A stretch of 9,959 bases of DNA, from the NCBI GenBank assembly GCA_041742255.1, contig JBGSIZ010000205.1:1-9959 (forward strand). Direction: 5' to 3'. Shown in pieces: positions 1-6,342 of this stretch; the first letter of the stretch is position 1; each line of letters begins with the position of its first letter. A program made the translations under genes and the position numbers. The stretch comes from JBGSIZ01 sp041742255. GTDB lineage: Bacteria; Pseudomonadota; Alphaproteobacteria; Rhodobacterales; Rhodobacteraceae. The notes below the pieces were generated by a model that saw only the letters and a list, made by a program, of their open reading frames with translations, searched no databases and had not been told where the DNA came from.

Positions 1-2
1 CG

Positions 3-80
3 CCACGGCTCAATGCGGACGGACCCACAATCCGCGCCCATCTGGCCACGCAGGGAGGCTGGCCAGACCTCAACACCTGA
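3..80 (+). CDS. C-terminal tail of an unidentified protein (partial)
   Basis: Frame 3 is open from the window edge to a TGA at 78-80 and reads as 25 residues ending in GGWPDLNT. The composition is plausible for a real protein end, and the stop lies 30 bp before the wrbA start, a spacing that fits co-transcription. Frame 2 is also open over this short stretch and runs on past wrbA's start, so the choice of frame rests on composition and on the well-placed stop. The fragment is too short to assign a family and no function is proposed. Confidence 0.4.
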   Translation, partial: PRLNADGPTIRAHLATQGGWPDLNT

Positions 81-110
81 CACCACACAACCATGACAAG
101 GGAGGACACC

Positions 111-725
111 ATGGCCAAAATTCTTGTGCTGTATTATTCCAGCTGGGGACATATCGAACAAATGGCGCAAGCCGCCGCCGACGGGGCAGCCAGCACTGGG
201 GCAACGGTAACCATCAAACGGGTGCCCGAACTGGTGCCCGAAGATGTGGCGCGGGCCAGCTACTACAAACTGGACCAACAGGCTGACATCGCGGACCCGG
301 CGGAATTGTCGGACTATGACGGGTTCATCTTTGCCACGCCCACGCGGTTCGGGATGATGGCGACGCAGATGAAACACTTCATGGATCAGACGGTGCAGCA
401 CTGGTATTCCGGGGCGCTCACCGGGAAAATCGGCTCGGTCATGACTTCAACCGCGGCGCAACACGGCGGGCAAGAGGCCACGATCCTCAGCTTTCACACC
501 GTGCTGTTGCACCTTGGCATGGTGATCGGCGGGCTGCCCTACACTTTCACGGCGCAAAACGGGGTCGAAGAGGTCAAGGGCTGCTCGCCCTACGGGGCGT
601 CCACCATCGCCGACAACGACGGGTCGCGGCAACCCTCGGCCATCGAACTCGACGGGGCGCGGTATCAAGGGGCCTATGTGGCGCGGATCGCGGCGGCACT
701 AGCGGGCAAGAAACTGCACGGCTAA
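111..725 (+). CDS. wrbA: NAD(P)H:quinone oxidoreductase, WrbA type
   Basis: Cytoplasmic FMN protein of the flavodoxin-like WrbA family, which reduces quinones by two electrons using NAD(P)H and so avoids semiquinone radicals. The 204-residue product is close to the roughly 200 residues usual for the family. Visible signatures are the FMN phosphate loop near residues 8-19 (YYSSWGHIEQMA), the second flavin segment PTRFGMMATQMKHFMDQT at 77-94, and the active-site stretch around QHGGQE at 117-122 followed by LHLGMVIGGLPY at 133-144. The start at 111 is preferred over the in-frame ATG at 93 because GGGAGG (100-105) lies 5 bp upstream and the known family N-terminus begins at MAKILVLYYS. The gene converges on a minus-strand dehydrogenase across a strong hairpin. 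Nothing ties it clearly to the sulfonate genes; a general redox-protection role is the safer reading. Confidence 0.95.
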   Translation: MAKILVLYYSSWGHIEQMAQAAADGAASTGATVTIKRVPELVPEDVARASYYKLDQQADIADPAELSDYDGFIFATPTRFGMMATQMKHFMDQTVQHWYSGALTGKIGSVMTSTAAQHGGQEATILSFHTVLLHLGMVIGGLPYTFTAQNGVEEVKGCSPYGASTIADNDGSRQPSAIELDGARYQGAYVARIAAALAGKKLHG

Positions 726-738
726 TGGGCGACACCTT

Positions 739-760
739 GGGGGCGCGGCGACGCGCCCCC
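739..760. terminator. Hairpin terminator between convergent genes
   Basis: A perfect 9-bp stem, GGGGGCGCG (739-747) pairing with CGCGCCCCC (752-760), is closed by GCGA, a GNRA-type tetraloop. It starts 13 nt after the wrbA stop and lies 16 nt after the end of the opposing dehydrogenase gene, so it could stop transcription from both sides. Neither strand has a clear U-tract after the stem, so it departs from the textbook intrinsic terminator. Confidence 0.75.
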
Positions 761-785
761 TACTCCAATCGGCCCCCTACTCCAA
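756..785. repeat. Short tandem duplication at a gene end
   Basis: CCCCCTACTCCAA occurs at 756-768 and again at 773-785, offset by 17 bp. The first copy contains the right arm of the hairpin; the second holds the stop codon (TAG on the minus strand, 777-779) and last residues of the dehydrogenase gene. It looks like a local duplication that left a copy of the gene end just outside the gene. Confidence 0.7.
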
Positions 786-1676
786 CCGCGCCGGAAATCC
801 GGGGGCGCGCAGGTCGGTGCCCAACAAATCCTCCAGCAATTTAGCAATCATGGGCGACTGGGCCTCACCACCATAGGCGGCGCGGGCGGCGACATAGGTC
901 TGCTCGGTCACGCCCGCAAGGTCGAGAGGAACCCCAAACTCACGGCCAAACCCCAACGCAAACCCCAGATCCTTCAGGGCCAGATCGACATTGAACGCAA
1001 TGTCATACGACCCGTTCAGGATCAGGGCACCCTCGGTTTCATGCACAAACGAATTGCCAGACGACGCGCGGATGGCCTCCCACGACTGGGCCAGATCCAG
1101 ACCGCCGCGCTTGGCCAGCATCAACGCCTCGCTACAGGCCTTCAGATGAATAAACGCAAGCATGTTCGTGATGACCTTGATGATCGCGGCAGACCCCAGC
1201 GGACCCATGTGGAAAATCCGGTCACCCATCGCCTGCAAGGCGGGCAAATGGGCGTCAAACAGATCGCGGTCGCCGCCCGCCAGCATGGTGATCTTGCCAT
1301 GGGCGGCCAGATGAACACCCCCCGTAACGGGCAATTCCATCGCGCGGACACCGCCCGTTGCGGCAACCTCGGCAAGGCGCAACATGCTGTCGCGGTCCAG
1401 CGTGGACATCTCGATCCAATGGGTGCCGGGGCGGGCGGTGGTCAACACCTCGCGCAGGACAATCTCGGACACCTTTGGGGACGGCAAACAGGTGACAACG
1501 GCATTCACCGCCCCGGCCAGATCGGCAGGGGACGCGGCCCATTCGGCACCAGCGGCCAACAACCGCTCGGCAGGGGCGGGATCGCGGTCGTGGACGGTGA
1601 CAGCAAACCCCGCGCGCAATAGGCTGGCGGCCAGATGACCGCCCAGATTACCCAACCCGATAAACCCGTAGTGCAT
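777..1676 (-). CDS. NAD(P)-dependent beta-hydroxyacid dehydrogenase (3-hydroxyisobutyrate dehydrogenase family)
   Basis: A 299-residue cytoplasmic oxidoreductase, the normal length for the family, which oxidises or reduces small beta-hydroxyacids or their semialdehydes. The Rossmann dinucleotide loop GLGNLG is at residues 7-12. The substrate-binding segment is PVTGGVHLAAHG at 116-127. The catalytic lysine is K167 in GSAAIIKVITN, with N171 four residues on, and a second conserved lysine lies in LKDLGFAL near 235. The start at 1676 is supported by GGGAGG about 8 nt upstream on the minus strand. It is the last gene of the minus-strand group, 91 bp after the Gfo/Idh/MocA gene. YihU-type sulfolactaldehyde reductases belong to this family but carry GRTxxxA at the substrate site; this protein has TGGVHLA, so that activity is not supported. 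The substrate is unknown; tartronate semialdehyde, hydroxyisobutyrate or a related short acid are possible. Confidence 0.9.
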   Translation of the reverse strand: MHYGFIGLGNLGGHLAASLLRAGFAVTVHDRDPAPAERLLAAGAEWAASPADLAGAVNAVVTCLPSPKVSEIVLREVLTTARPGTHWIEMSTLDRDSMLRLAEVAATGGVRAMELPVTGGVHLAAHGKITMLAGGDRDLFDAHLPALQAMGDRIFHMGPLGSAAIIKVITNMLAFIHLKACSEALMLAKRGGLDLAQSWEAIRASSGNSFVHETEGALILNGSYDIAFNVDLALKDLGFALGFGREFGVPLDLAGVTEQTYVAARAAYGGEAQSPMIAKLLEDLLGTDLRAPGFPARLE

Positions 1677-1767
1677 GAAATTTCCCTCCCGTTTTTCATA
1701 TTCTGCGACAGGTAACCGGACGCGCCCCGCCCGTCCGCGTCACGCCTACGCCAAATGCGACATCACG
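1677..1767 (-). other. Gap between minus-strand genes with weak inverted repeats
   Basis: This 91-bp gap separates the Gfo/Idh/MocA gene from the dehydrogenase. It holds the dehydrogenase ribosome binding site (GGGAGG, near 1683-1688) and a 6-bp stem GACGCG (1719-1724) with CGCGTC (1736-1741) around an 11-nt loop. At the upstream gene's stop codon there is a second perfect inverted repeat, TCACGT (1763-1768) and ACGTGA (1773-1778), with a 4-nt loop. Neither stem is followed by a U-tract. No convincing promoter hexamers were found, so whether the dehydrogenase is co-transcribed with the two upstream genes is open. Confidence 0.4.
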
Positions 1768-2862
1768 TCAGAACGTGACGACGCACCCCTGCGCGGCGCT
1801 GTCCTGGGCGGCGATCCCCATGGCCACGGCCATCGCACCATCATGCAGCGTCACCTCGGGGCTTGCCTCGCCGCGCACCACGGCGTTGAACCGCATATGC
1901 TGGTAATAGGTGGCACCGTTATGGTCGCCGGCCTCCAGAACCTGCGGGTCCACCGGGATTTCGTGCAAAACCGGGCCCTTTGGGTGGCGGGGGCTGACGA
2001 TCACCTGCGGCACCGGGGCAGCGCCCAGATGGTCGGGCCAGAACCGTCCGGGACCGGGCACCAGACACTCGATCTTGCCCTCCGGGCCAACAGCGGTGAT
2101 TTCTTCCTGATACCGGGACCCTTCGGCAAACATGCACAGTTCCAACATGGCGCGGGCACCGCTGGCGAAATCCACGATGACATAGGCATTGTCCCAGATA
2201 TCGGGGGTCTTGCCGTCATATTCCTCGCCATCGTGGTTCACATCGCGGCCGCCGCTGGCCATGATCCGGACCGGGTCGGATTGCAGGATATGACGCATCA
2301 GATCAAAGAAATGACAGCACTTTTCAACCAGCGTGCCGCCGGTATTGGCGTTGAACCGGTTCCAGTTGTCGACCTTGGGCAAAAACGGAAACCGGTGTTC
2401 GCGGATGGTCAGCATCTTGATCCCACCCGTGGCGGCCTGCGCGGCATCGGCAAAGGCGGCGACGGGGGGCATATACCGATACTCCATCGCGACCCAGACG
2501 GGGGCGGCATAGGTGGCGCGAAACGTGTCAATCCACGCAGCATCGGCAGGATCGGTATAAATCGGCTTTTCGCACAGAATGGGCAACGGACGGCCCGCGG
2601 CAGCAATCTCGCGCAGTTGGGGAACGTGCAGATGGTTCGGGCTGACGATCACCAGCGCGTCCAGATCGGGATGGGCCAGCAATTCCGCCAGCGACGCGGC
2701 GACAACGGCCCCCCCGGCCATCTGCGCGGCGGTGCGGGCCAGATCCTCGACCGGATCATAGCACACAACGATCTGGGCACCCGGAACCAGTGCGATGTTG
2801 CGGATATGCTCCTGCCCCATCATCCCGCAACCGATCAAACCATAATTGACATTTTTCGACAT
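1768..2862 (-). CDS. Gfo/Idh/MocA family oxidoreductase, candidate NAD+-dependent sulfoquinovosidase
   Basis: A 364-residue protein of the Gfo/Idh/MocA fold: N-terminal Rossmann domain (about 1-125) with dinucleotide loop GCGMMG at 11-16, the EKP motif at 98-100 with the usual lysine K99, and a C-terminal beta-sheet substrate domain. The catalytic segment is GGTLVEKCCHFFD at 175-187. Aligned with myo-inositol dehydrogenase, H184 fits the catalytic histidine, and the aspartate four residues before it is replaced by E180. Members normally oxidise sugars or inositols at one carbon with NAD(P)+, and some use transient oxidation to cleave glycosides. The start at 2862 follows the regulator's stop by 2 bp, with AAGG upstream, so the two genes are probably one transcript. 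Because it sits beside sulfoquinovose-type genes with no GH31 glycosidase in view, it may be a GH188-like NAD+-dependent sulfoquinovosidase. Family membership is secure; that specific role is inference, and a plain sugar dehydrogenase is the main alternative. Confidence 0.9.
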   Translation of the reverse strand: MSKNVNYGLIGCGMMGQEHIRNIALVPGAQIVVCYDPVEDLARTAAQMAGGAVVAASLAELLAHPDLDALVIVSPNHLHVPQLREIAAAGRPLPILCEKPIYTDPADAAWIDTFRATYAAPVWVAMEYRYMPPVAAFADAAQAATGGIKMLTIREHRFPFLPKVDNWNRFNANTGGTLVEKCCHFFDLMRHILQSDPVRIMASGGRDVNHDGEEYDGKTPDIWDNAYVIVDFASGARAMLELCMFAEGSRYQEEITAVGPEGKIECLVPGPGRFWPDHLGAAPVPQVIVSPRHPKGPVLHEIPVDPQVLEAGDHNGATYYQHMRFNAVVRGEASPEVTLHDGAMAVAMGIAAQDSAAQGCVVTF

Positions 2863-2864
2863 TC

Positions 2865-3605
2865 TTAGACCTTGCCCATGCGCGAAACGTATCTCGCCTT
2901 TTCGTTATCAAACCATGTGCGGGAATATTCCACCGCACGCCCCACTTGATCCCACGACACCCGCTCGATAAATCCGACAGGGGTGCCCGCAGGCACCGGA
3001 AACGCCGGATGCACCCAATCGGGAACAGTCCGGACACCAATCCGGTCCTCGACCCGCATAATCGTCAGACCCAGCGATTGGCGGTAAAAATGATACAAAC
3101 TCTCGGACAGCATGGCAGGGGAAACCTGCGGGGCCTGCGCGCCGTCCAACCAGATTTCTTCCAGCGCGATCACCTCGCCCTCCAGCGACCGCAAGCGGCG
3201 GATGCGGTGGGCATCGGGTCCGGTGCCAAACGGGGGTGCGTCCTCGGGTTTGGGCAACCGATCCACCGACAGCACCCGGGCGGTGGGCAACCCGCCGCCT
3301 TCAACACGCTCAATGCGGAAAAACGCATAGACGGACGGCACATCCGGGCGATGCCGGACATAATTGCCAGACCCCTGTATCCGCTCCAGCAATCCCTTTT
3401 CCTCCAGATCGGCGAGCGATTTGCGCAAGGTGCCAACAGATATGCCCAGACTTTGGGCCAACTCGCGTTCGGGGGGCAACCGGGTGCCTTCGGGCAATTG
3501 CCCGGCCGCGATGCGCCGGATCAGCATTTCGCTGATCTGGATATATTTCGGCAGCGCCCCGGTGGTCTCGGGCGGTGCCGCAAACGTGGACCCAGACTTG
3601 GGCAT
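2865..3605 (-). CDS. GntR family transcriptional regulator (HutC/UTRA subfamily)
   Basis: A 246-residue DNA-binding regulator. Residues about 19-85 form the GntR winged helix-turn-helix, with LPPERELAQSLGISVGTLRKSL at roughly 43-64 and the wing at GSGNYV (78-83). Residues about 95-240 match a UTRA ligand-binding domain, ending in EYSRTWFDNEKARY. HutC-type members usually repress neighbouring catabolic genes and release DNA when they bind a pathway sugar or intermediate. I place the start at 3605 (MPKSGS) instead of the upstream in-frame ATG at 3635: a purine-rich GGGGACGGAA precedes 3605, while 3635 has no ribosome binding site and lies inside the repeats proposed as operator. It is divergent from the monooxygenase operon and probably co-transcribed with the Gfo/Idh/MocA gene, so control of both directions, and of itself, is likely. 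The effector may be sulfoquinovose or a derivative, by context only. Confidence 0.92.
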   Translation of the reverse strand: MPKSGSTFAAPPETTGALPKYIQISEMLIRRIAAGQLPEGTRLPPERELAQSLGISVGTLRKSLADLEEKGLLERIQGSGNYVRHRPDVPSVYAFFRIERVEGGGLPTARVLSVDRLPKPEDAPPFGTGPDAHRIRRLRSLEGEVIALEEIWLDGAQAPQVSPAMLSESLYHFYRQSLGLTIMRVEDRIGVRTVPDWVHPAFPVPAGTPVGFIERVSWDQVGRAVEYSRTWFDNEKARYVSRMGKV

Positions 3606-3696
3606 CGTTCCGTCCCCGGCAAATTGATACACCATTGATGCACATGATTTGCCGTGCTACGCAAGAGGCAACGCACGCGCCGAAAGGGGAGAATCG
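3606..3696. promoter_or_regulatory. Divergent control region between regulator and monooxygenase operon
   Basis: This 91-bp region must hold promoters for both divergent transcripts. It contains an 8-bp perfect inverted repeat, CGGCAAAT (3617-3624) and ATTTGCCG (3647-3654), around a 22-bp centre that carries a direct repeat. The plus-strand start at 3697 has a ribosome binding site, AAAGGGGAGA, at 3684-3693. TTGATA (3624-3629) and TTGATG (3635-3640) resemble -35 elements, but no well-spaced -10 was found for either, so I do not assign promoter hexamers. Confidence 0.65.
3623..3643. repeat. Direct repeat, probable GntR operator half-sites
   Basis: ATTGATACAC (3623-3632) and ATTGATGCAC (3634-3643) differ at one base of ten and are offset by 11 bp, about one helical turn, so both copies would face the same side of the DNA. 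They are nested inside the larger inverted repeat of the divergent control region. Binding by the adjacent GntR protein is an inference from position. Confidence 0.55.
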
Positions 3697-4854
3697 ATGA
3701 CGGTCGTTCCGGTAACATCCGCTGATCTGGACGCGCTCGAGGTGTCGTGGTTCTCCGCGCTCTGCTCGGATGACTACGCCTATCTCGGGGTGCCGGACGG
3801 GGCGCTGCGGTCATCGTTCGACCATTGCCGGGACATCGTGCTAGAGGCGGAAAAACTGGGGTTCCGCAACATCTTGGCCCCCTCCTCCTATCAGGTCGGA
3901 CAGGACACGCTGTCGTTCGTGGCGGCGATGGCGCCGCTCACCGACCGGATCAACCTGCTGGCGGCGATCCGCTGCGGGGAAATGCACCCGATCATGCTGG
4001 CGCGCACCGTGGCCACCCTCGATCACATGCTCAAGGGGCGGCTGACGCTCAACGTCATCTCGTCGGATTTCCCCGGTCAGGTCGAATCGTCGCCCTACCG
4101 CTACCAACGCAGCCACGAGGTCGTGCAGATCCTGCGCCAAGCATGGACACAGGACGAGATCAACCACGACGGCGAGATTTACCAGTTCAAGGGGCTGACA
4201 ACAGAACCCGCGCGCCCCTATCAGCAAAACGGCGGGCCATTGCTGTATTTCGGGGGCTATTCCCCCGACGCGCTCGAACTGTGCGGCGCGCAATGCGACG
4301 TCTACCTCATGTGGCCGGAACCCAAAGATACGATCGCCGACCGGATGAAGGCGGCCCACGCGCGGGCGGCGGCCCACGGCAGGACCCTCGATTACGGGCT
4401 GCGCGTCCACATGATCGTGCGCGACACCGAAGCCGAGGCCAAGGAATACGCCGAACATCTGGTCAGCAAACTGGATGACGAGTATGGCAAACTGATCCGG
4501 GACCGGGCGCACGACAGCATCAGCCTTGGGGTGGCGCATCAGGCACAGGCGCGGGCGCTGGCGGACCAGTTCGGCTATATCGAACCGCATCTGTGGACAG
4601 GCATCGGGCGGGCGCGGTCGGGCTGCGGGGCAGCACTCGTCGGCTCCACCGACCAGATCATGACCGAGATCGAAAGTTACCAGAAAATGGGCATCCGCGC
4701 TTTCATCTTCTCCGGCTATCCGCATATTGACGAGGCGCAGCATTTCGGTGCACGCGTCCTGCCAAACCTGAAAACCTGCTCGCTGCCACAGGCCTACGGA
4801 CGCGTCCCCGCCACAACGCCAGCCACCCCGCTGGGCACAGGAGTCCGCCGCTGA
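3697..4854 (+). CDS. smoC: FMNH2-dependent sulfoquinovose monooxygenase (SsuD/LLM luciferase-like)
   Basis: A 385-residue bacterial-luciferase-fold enzyme of the alkanesulfonate monooxygenase (SsuD) branch; SsuD itself is 381 residues. Such enzymes use FMNH2 and O2 to break a C-S bond and release sulfite. For SmoC the substrate is sulfoquinovose and the other product is 6-dehydroglucose. Conserved features are the N-terminal strand VSWFSALCSDDYAYLGV (16-32), the RVH motif with R236 and H238 (matching SsuD Arg226 and His228), R307 in GRARSGCGAALVG (matching SsuD Arg297), and SGYPHIDEA at 339-347. The SsuD Cys54 region is SSYQVGQD here, without cysteine, which argues against a simple alkanesulfonate enzyme. 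The start at 3697 has AAAGGGGAGA upstream; an upstream in-frame TTG at 3649 adds 16 unlikely residues. It overlaps the next gene by one base (TGATG). The SmoC call rests on overall resemblance and on the aldo-keto reductase and flavin reductase partners; another sulfonate or sulfone substrate remains possible. Confidence 0.82.
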   Translation: MTVVPVTSADLDALEVSWFSALCSDDYAYLGVPDGALRSSFDHCRDIVLEAEKLGFRNILAPSSYQVGQDTLSFVAAMAPLTDRINLLAAIRCGEMHPIMLARTVATLDHMLKGRLTLNVISSDFPGQVESSPYRYQRSHEVVQILRQAWTQDEINHDGEIYQFKGLTTEPARPYQQNGGPLLYFGGYSPDALELCGAQCDVYLMWPEPKDTIADRMKAAHARAAAHGRTLDYGLRVHMIVRDTEAEAKEYAEHLVSKLDDEYGKLIRDRAHDSISLGVAHQAQARALADQFGYIEPHLWTGIGRARSGCGAALVGSTDQIMTEIESYQKMGIRAFIFSGYPHIDEAQHFGARVLPNLKTCSLPQAYGRVPATTPATPLGTGVRR

Positions 4855-5741
4855 TGATGACCCGTATCGACATTTCCGCCGGGCTGAGTTTCAGCCGGAT
4901 CGTGTATGGCATGTGGCGTCTGGGTGACGACACCGACACCTCTGCCACGCACATTCAGGCGAAAATCAACGCCTGTCTGGACCAGGGGATCACCACACTC
5001 GATCAGGCGGACATCTACGGGGGCTACGCTGCCGAGGAACTGCTGGGCGCGGCGCTCACACCCGCGCTGCGCAACCGGGTCGAGATCATCACCAAATGCG
5101 ACATCGTGGCCCCTGCCGGGCGGCACTCCGGGGCGCGGGTTAAATATTATGACACCTCGCGGGGGCATATCCTGTCGTCGGTGGATGCCTCGCTGCGGCT
5201 CATGGGGATCGACCATATCGACCTTTTGCTGATCCACCGGCCCGACCCCTTTATGGACCACCATGAAACCGGGGCGACACTGGACGGGCTTGTGACCTCG
5301 GGCAAGGTCCGGGCGGTGGGCGTCTCCAACTTCCGGCCATGGGATTGGCAATTGCTGCAATCGGGGATGACCACCAAACTGGTCACCAATCAGATCGAAC
5401 TCAGCCTCGCGGCACATGATGGCTTCACCAACGGCGACGTGGCCTTTCACCAGCAACACGGGCACCCCGTCATGGCGTGGTCACCGCTCGGGGGCGGTTC
5501 GCTTATGGACGATGGCGGGCGGACCCATGCGGCACTGACAGCGGTGGCACAGGCCAACGGGGTGGACGCGGCGGCGGTTGCGGTGGCATGGCTTCTGGCG
5601 CATCCGGCCAATATCCTGCCCGTGATGGGAACCAATAACATAATGCGGATCAATGCGTTGTCCGACGCGCTTAAGGTGAATATGGACCGCCAGACATGGT
5701 ATGAACTCTACACGGCGGCCTTGGGCCGCGAGGTGGCATGA
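4854..5741 (+). CDS. smoB: Aldo-keto reductase, probable 6-dehydroglucose reductase
   Basis: A 295-residue cytoplasmic aldo-keto reductase of the (beta/alpha)8-barrel family, resembling E. coli YdhF along its length. The catalytic tetrad is visible: D50 and Y55 in TLDQADIYGGY, K81 in ITKCD, and H128 in LLIHRPDP. The nucleotide-binding segments are GVSNF (156-160) and the C-terminal VMGTNNIMRI (257-266). In the sulfo-SMO pathway this enzyme reduces the 6-dehydroglucose made by SmoC to glucose with NAD(P)H, returning a normal hexose to central metabolism. Its place directly between a SmoC-like monooxygenase and a flavin reductase, with overlaps at both ends, is the main reason for the specific call. 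The start is ATGATG at 4854/4857; the first ATG shares a base with the preceding stop, so translation is probably coupled. By sequence alone it is a general YdhF-like reductase with unknown carbonyl substrate. Confidence 0.85.
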   Translation: MMTRIDISAGLSFSRIVYGMWRLGDDTDTSATHIQAKINACLDQGITTLDQADIYGGYAAEELLGAALTPALRNRVEIITKCDIVAPAGRHSGARVKYYDTSRGHILSSVDASLRLMGIDHIDLLLIHRPDPFMDHHETGATLDGLVTSGKVRAVGVSNFRPWDWQLLQSGMTTKLVTNQIELSLAAHDGFTNGDVAFHQQHGHPVMAWSPLGGGSLMDDGGRTHAALTAVAQANGVDAAAVAVAWLLAHPANILPVMGTNNIMRINALSDALKVNMDRQTWYELYTAALGREVA

Positions 5742-6256
5742 TGGACGGTCCCTTGCCCCACGACACCACGATCTTTGATCCCACGGGGGAACCCATGGCG
5801 TTCCGGCATGCGCTGGGAACCTTTGCCACCGGGGTCACGATCATCACCTGCGACAGCGTGGATGGCCCGGTCGGGATCACGGCCAACAGCTTTGCATCGG
5901 TGTCACTCGACCCGCCGCTGGTGTTGTGGTCCCCGGCCAAAACCTCCAGCCGTTTCAACCTGTTCCGGGACGCAGCTCATTTCGCCATCCACATCCTGTC
6001 CGAAGATCAACGGGACGCGGCGGCGGGCTTTACCCGGTCCAAATCAGCCTTTGACGGGTTGGACTGGACACGCGGGGCACAGGGCGTGCCGCTTCTGACG
6101 GGGTCGCTCGCGGTGTTCGAATGTGCGCTGCAGGCGACGCATGACGCGGGCGATCACCTCATCATCATCGGGCAGGTCACACAGGCGCGCACGCGCCCCG
6201 GCACGCCCCTCGTATTTCAAGGCGGACGATACCGGGCACTACACCCCGAAAGCTGA
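5738..6256 (+). CDS. smoA: NAD(P)H-dependent FMN reductase (flavin reductase partner)
   Basis: A 172-residue protein of the flavin reductase-like (HpaC/split-barrel) family. Typical motifs are FRHALGTFATGVTIIT (22-37), GITANSFASVSLDPPLVLW (46-64) and GDHLIIIGQV (138-147), the last holding the GDH triad that helps bind flavin and nicotinamide. It reduces FMN with NAD(P)H and passes FMNH2 to the monooxygenase by diffusion, as in two-component systems. It starts with ATGATG at 5738/5741, overlapping the aldo-keto reductase stop by four bases (ATGA), a strong sign of translational coupling and matched output with the other two enzymes. A residue 20 methionine would give a shorter form beginning at the conserved core, but the overlap favours 5738. 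It is the last enzyme gene before the transporter genes. Confidence 0.9.
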   Translation: MMDGPLPHDTTIFDPTGEPMAFRHALGTFATGVTIITCDSVDGPVGITANSFASVSLDPPLVLWSPAKTSSRFNLFRDAAHFAIHILSEDQRDAAAGFTRSKSAFDGLDWTRGAQGVPLLTGSLAVFECALQATHDAGDHLIIIGQVTQARTRPGTPLVFQGGRYRALHPES

Positions 6257-6260
6257 ACGA

Positions 6261-6306
6261 CGGGGAAAACACGCCCCGAAATCCGATCCGGCGGGGAGGC
6301 CGGATC
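6261..6306 (+). other. Intra-operon hairpins between enzyme and transporter genes
   Basis: The 86-bp gap between the flavin reductase and TRAP small-permease genes holds two potential RNA stems. The stronger is a perfect 8-bp stem GATCCGGC (6285-6292) with GCCGGATC (6299-6306) around the loop GGGGAG. The weaker is CGGGG (6261-6265) with CCCCG (6274-6278) around an 8-nt loop. No U-tract follows. They could protect an mRNA end or partly terminate transcription, letting enzyme and transporter expression differ. This is the only sizeable gap in the operon. Confidence 0.5.
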
Positions 6307-6342
6307 AGATACCAAGAGGGACGACAAAGGGAGGAGACGGCA

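Noticed and set aside
1116..1676. Sulfolactaldehyde reductase (YihU-like) call for the beta-hydroxyacid dehydrogenase
   Set aside because: The GRTxxxA substrate motif of those enzymes is replaced by TGGVHLA.
1675..2868. 397-residue open frame on the plus strand opposite the Gfo/Idh/MocA gene
   Set aside because: It lies fully antisense to a gene with clear family motifs, is rich in His, Gly, Gln and Arg as expected of GC-rich shadow frames, and has no recognisable domain.
2946..3638. 230-residue plus-strand open frame opposite the GntR gene
   Set aside because: Antisense shadow of a well-supported regulator; no family features and an Arg/Gln/Pro-rich composition.
3624..3663. Sigma-70-like promoter built on TTGATA or TTGATG
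   Set aside because: No acceptable -10 hexamer at 16-18 bp spacing on either strand, so hexamers were not assigned.
3649..3696. Upstream TTG start for the monooxygenase
   Set aside because: It would add 16 residues with no family similarity, overlaps the proposed operator, and lacks the ribosome binding site that precedes 3697.
3841..4743. 300-residue minus-strand open frame opposite the monooxygenase
   Set aside because: Antisense to a gene with clear luciferase-like motifs; composition typical of a codon-bias shadow.
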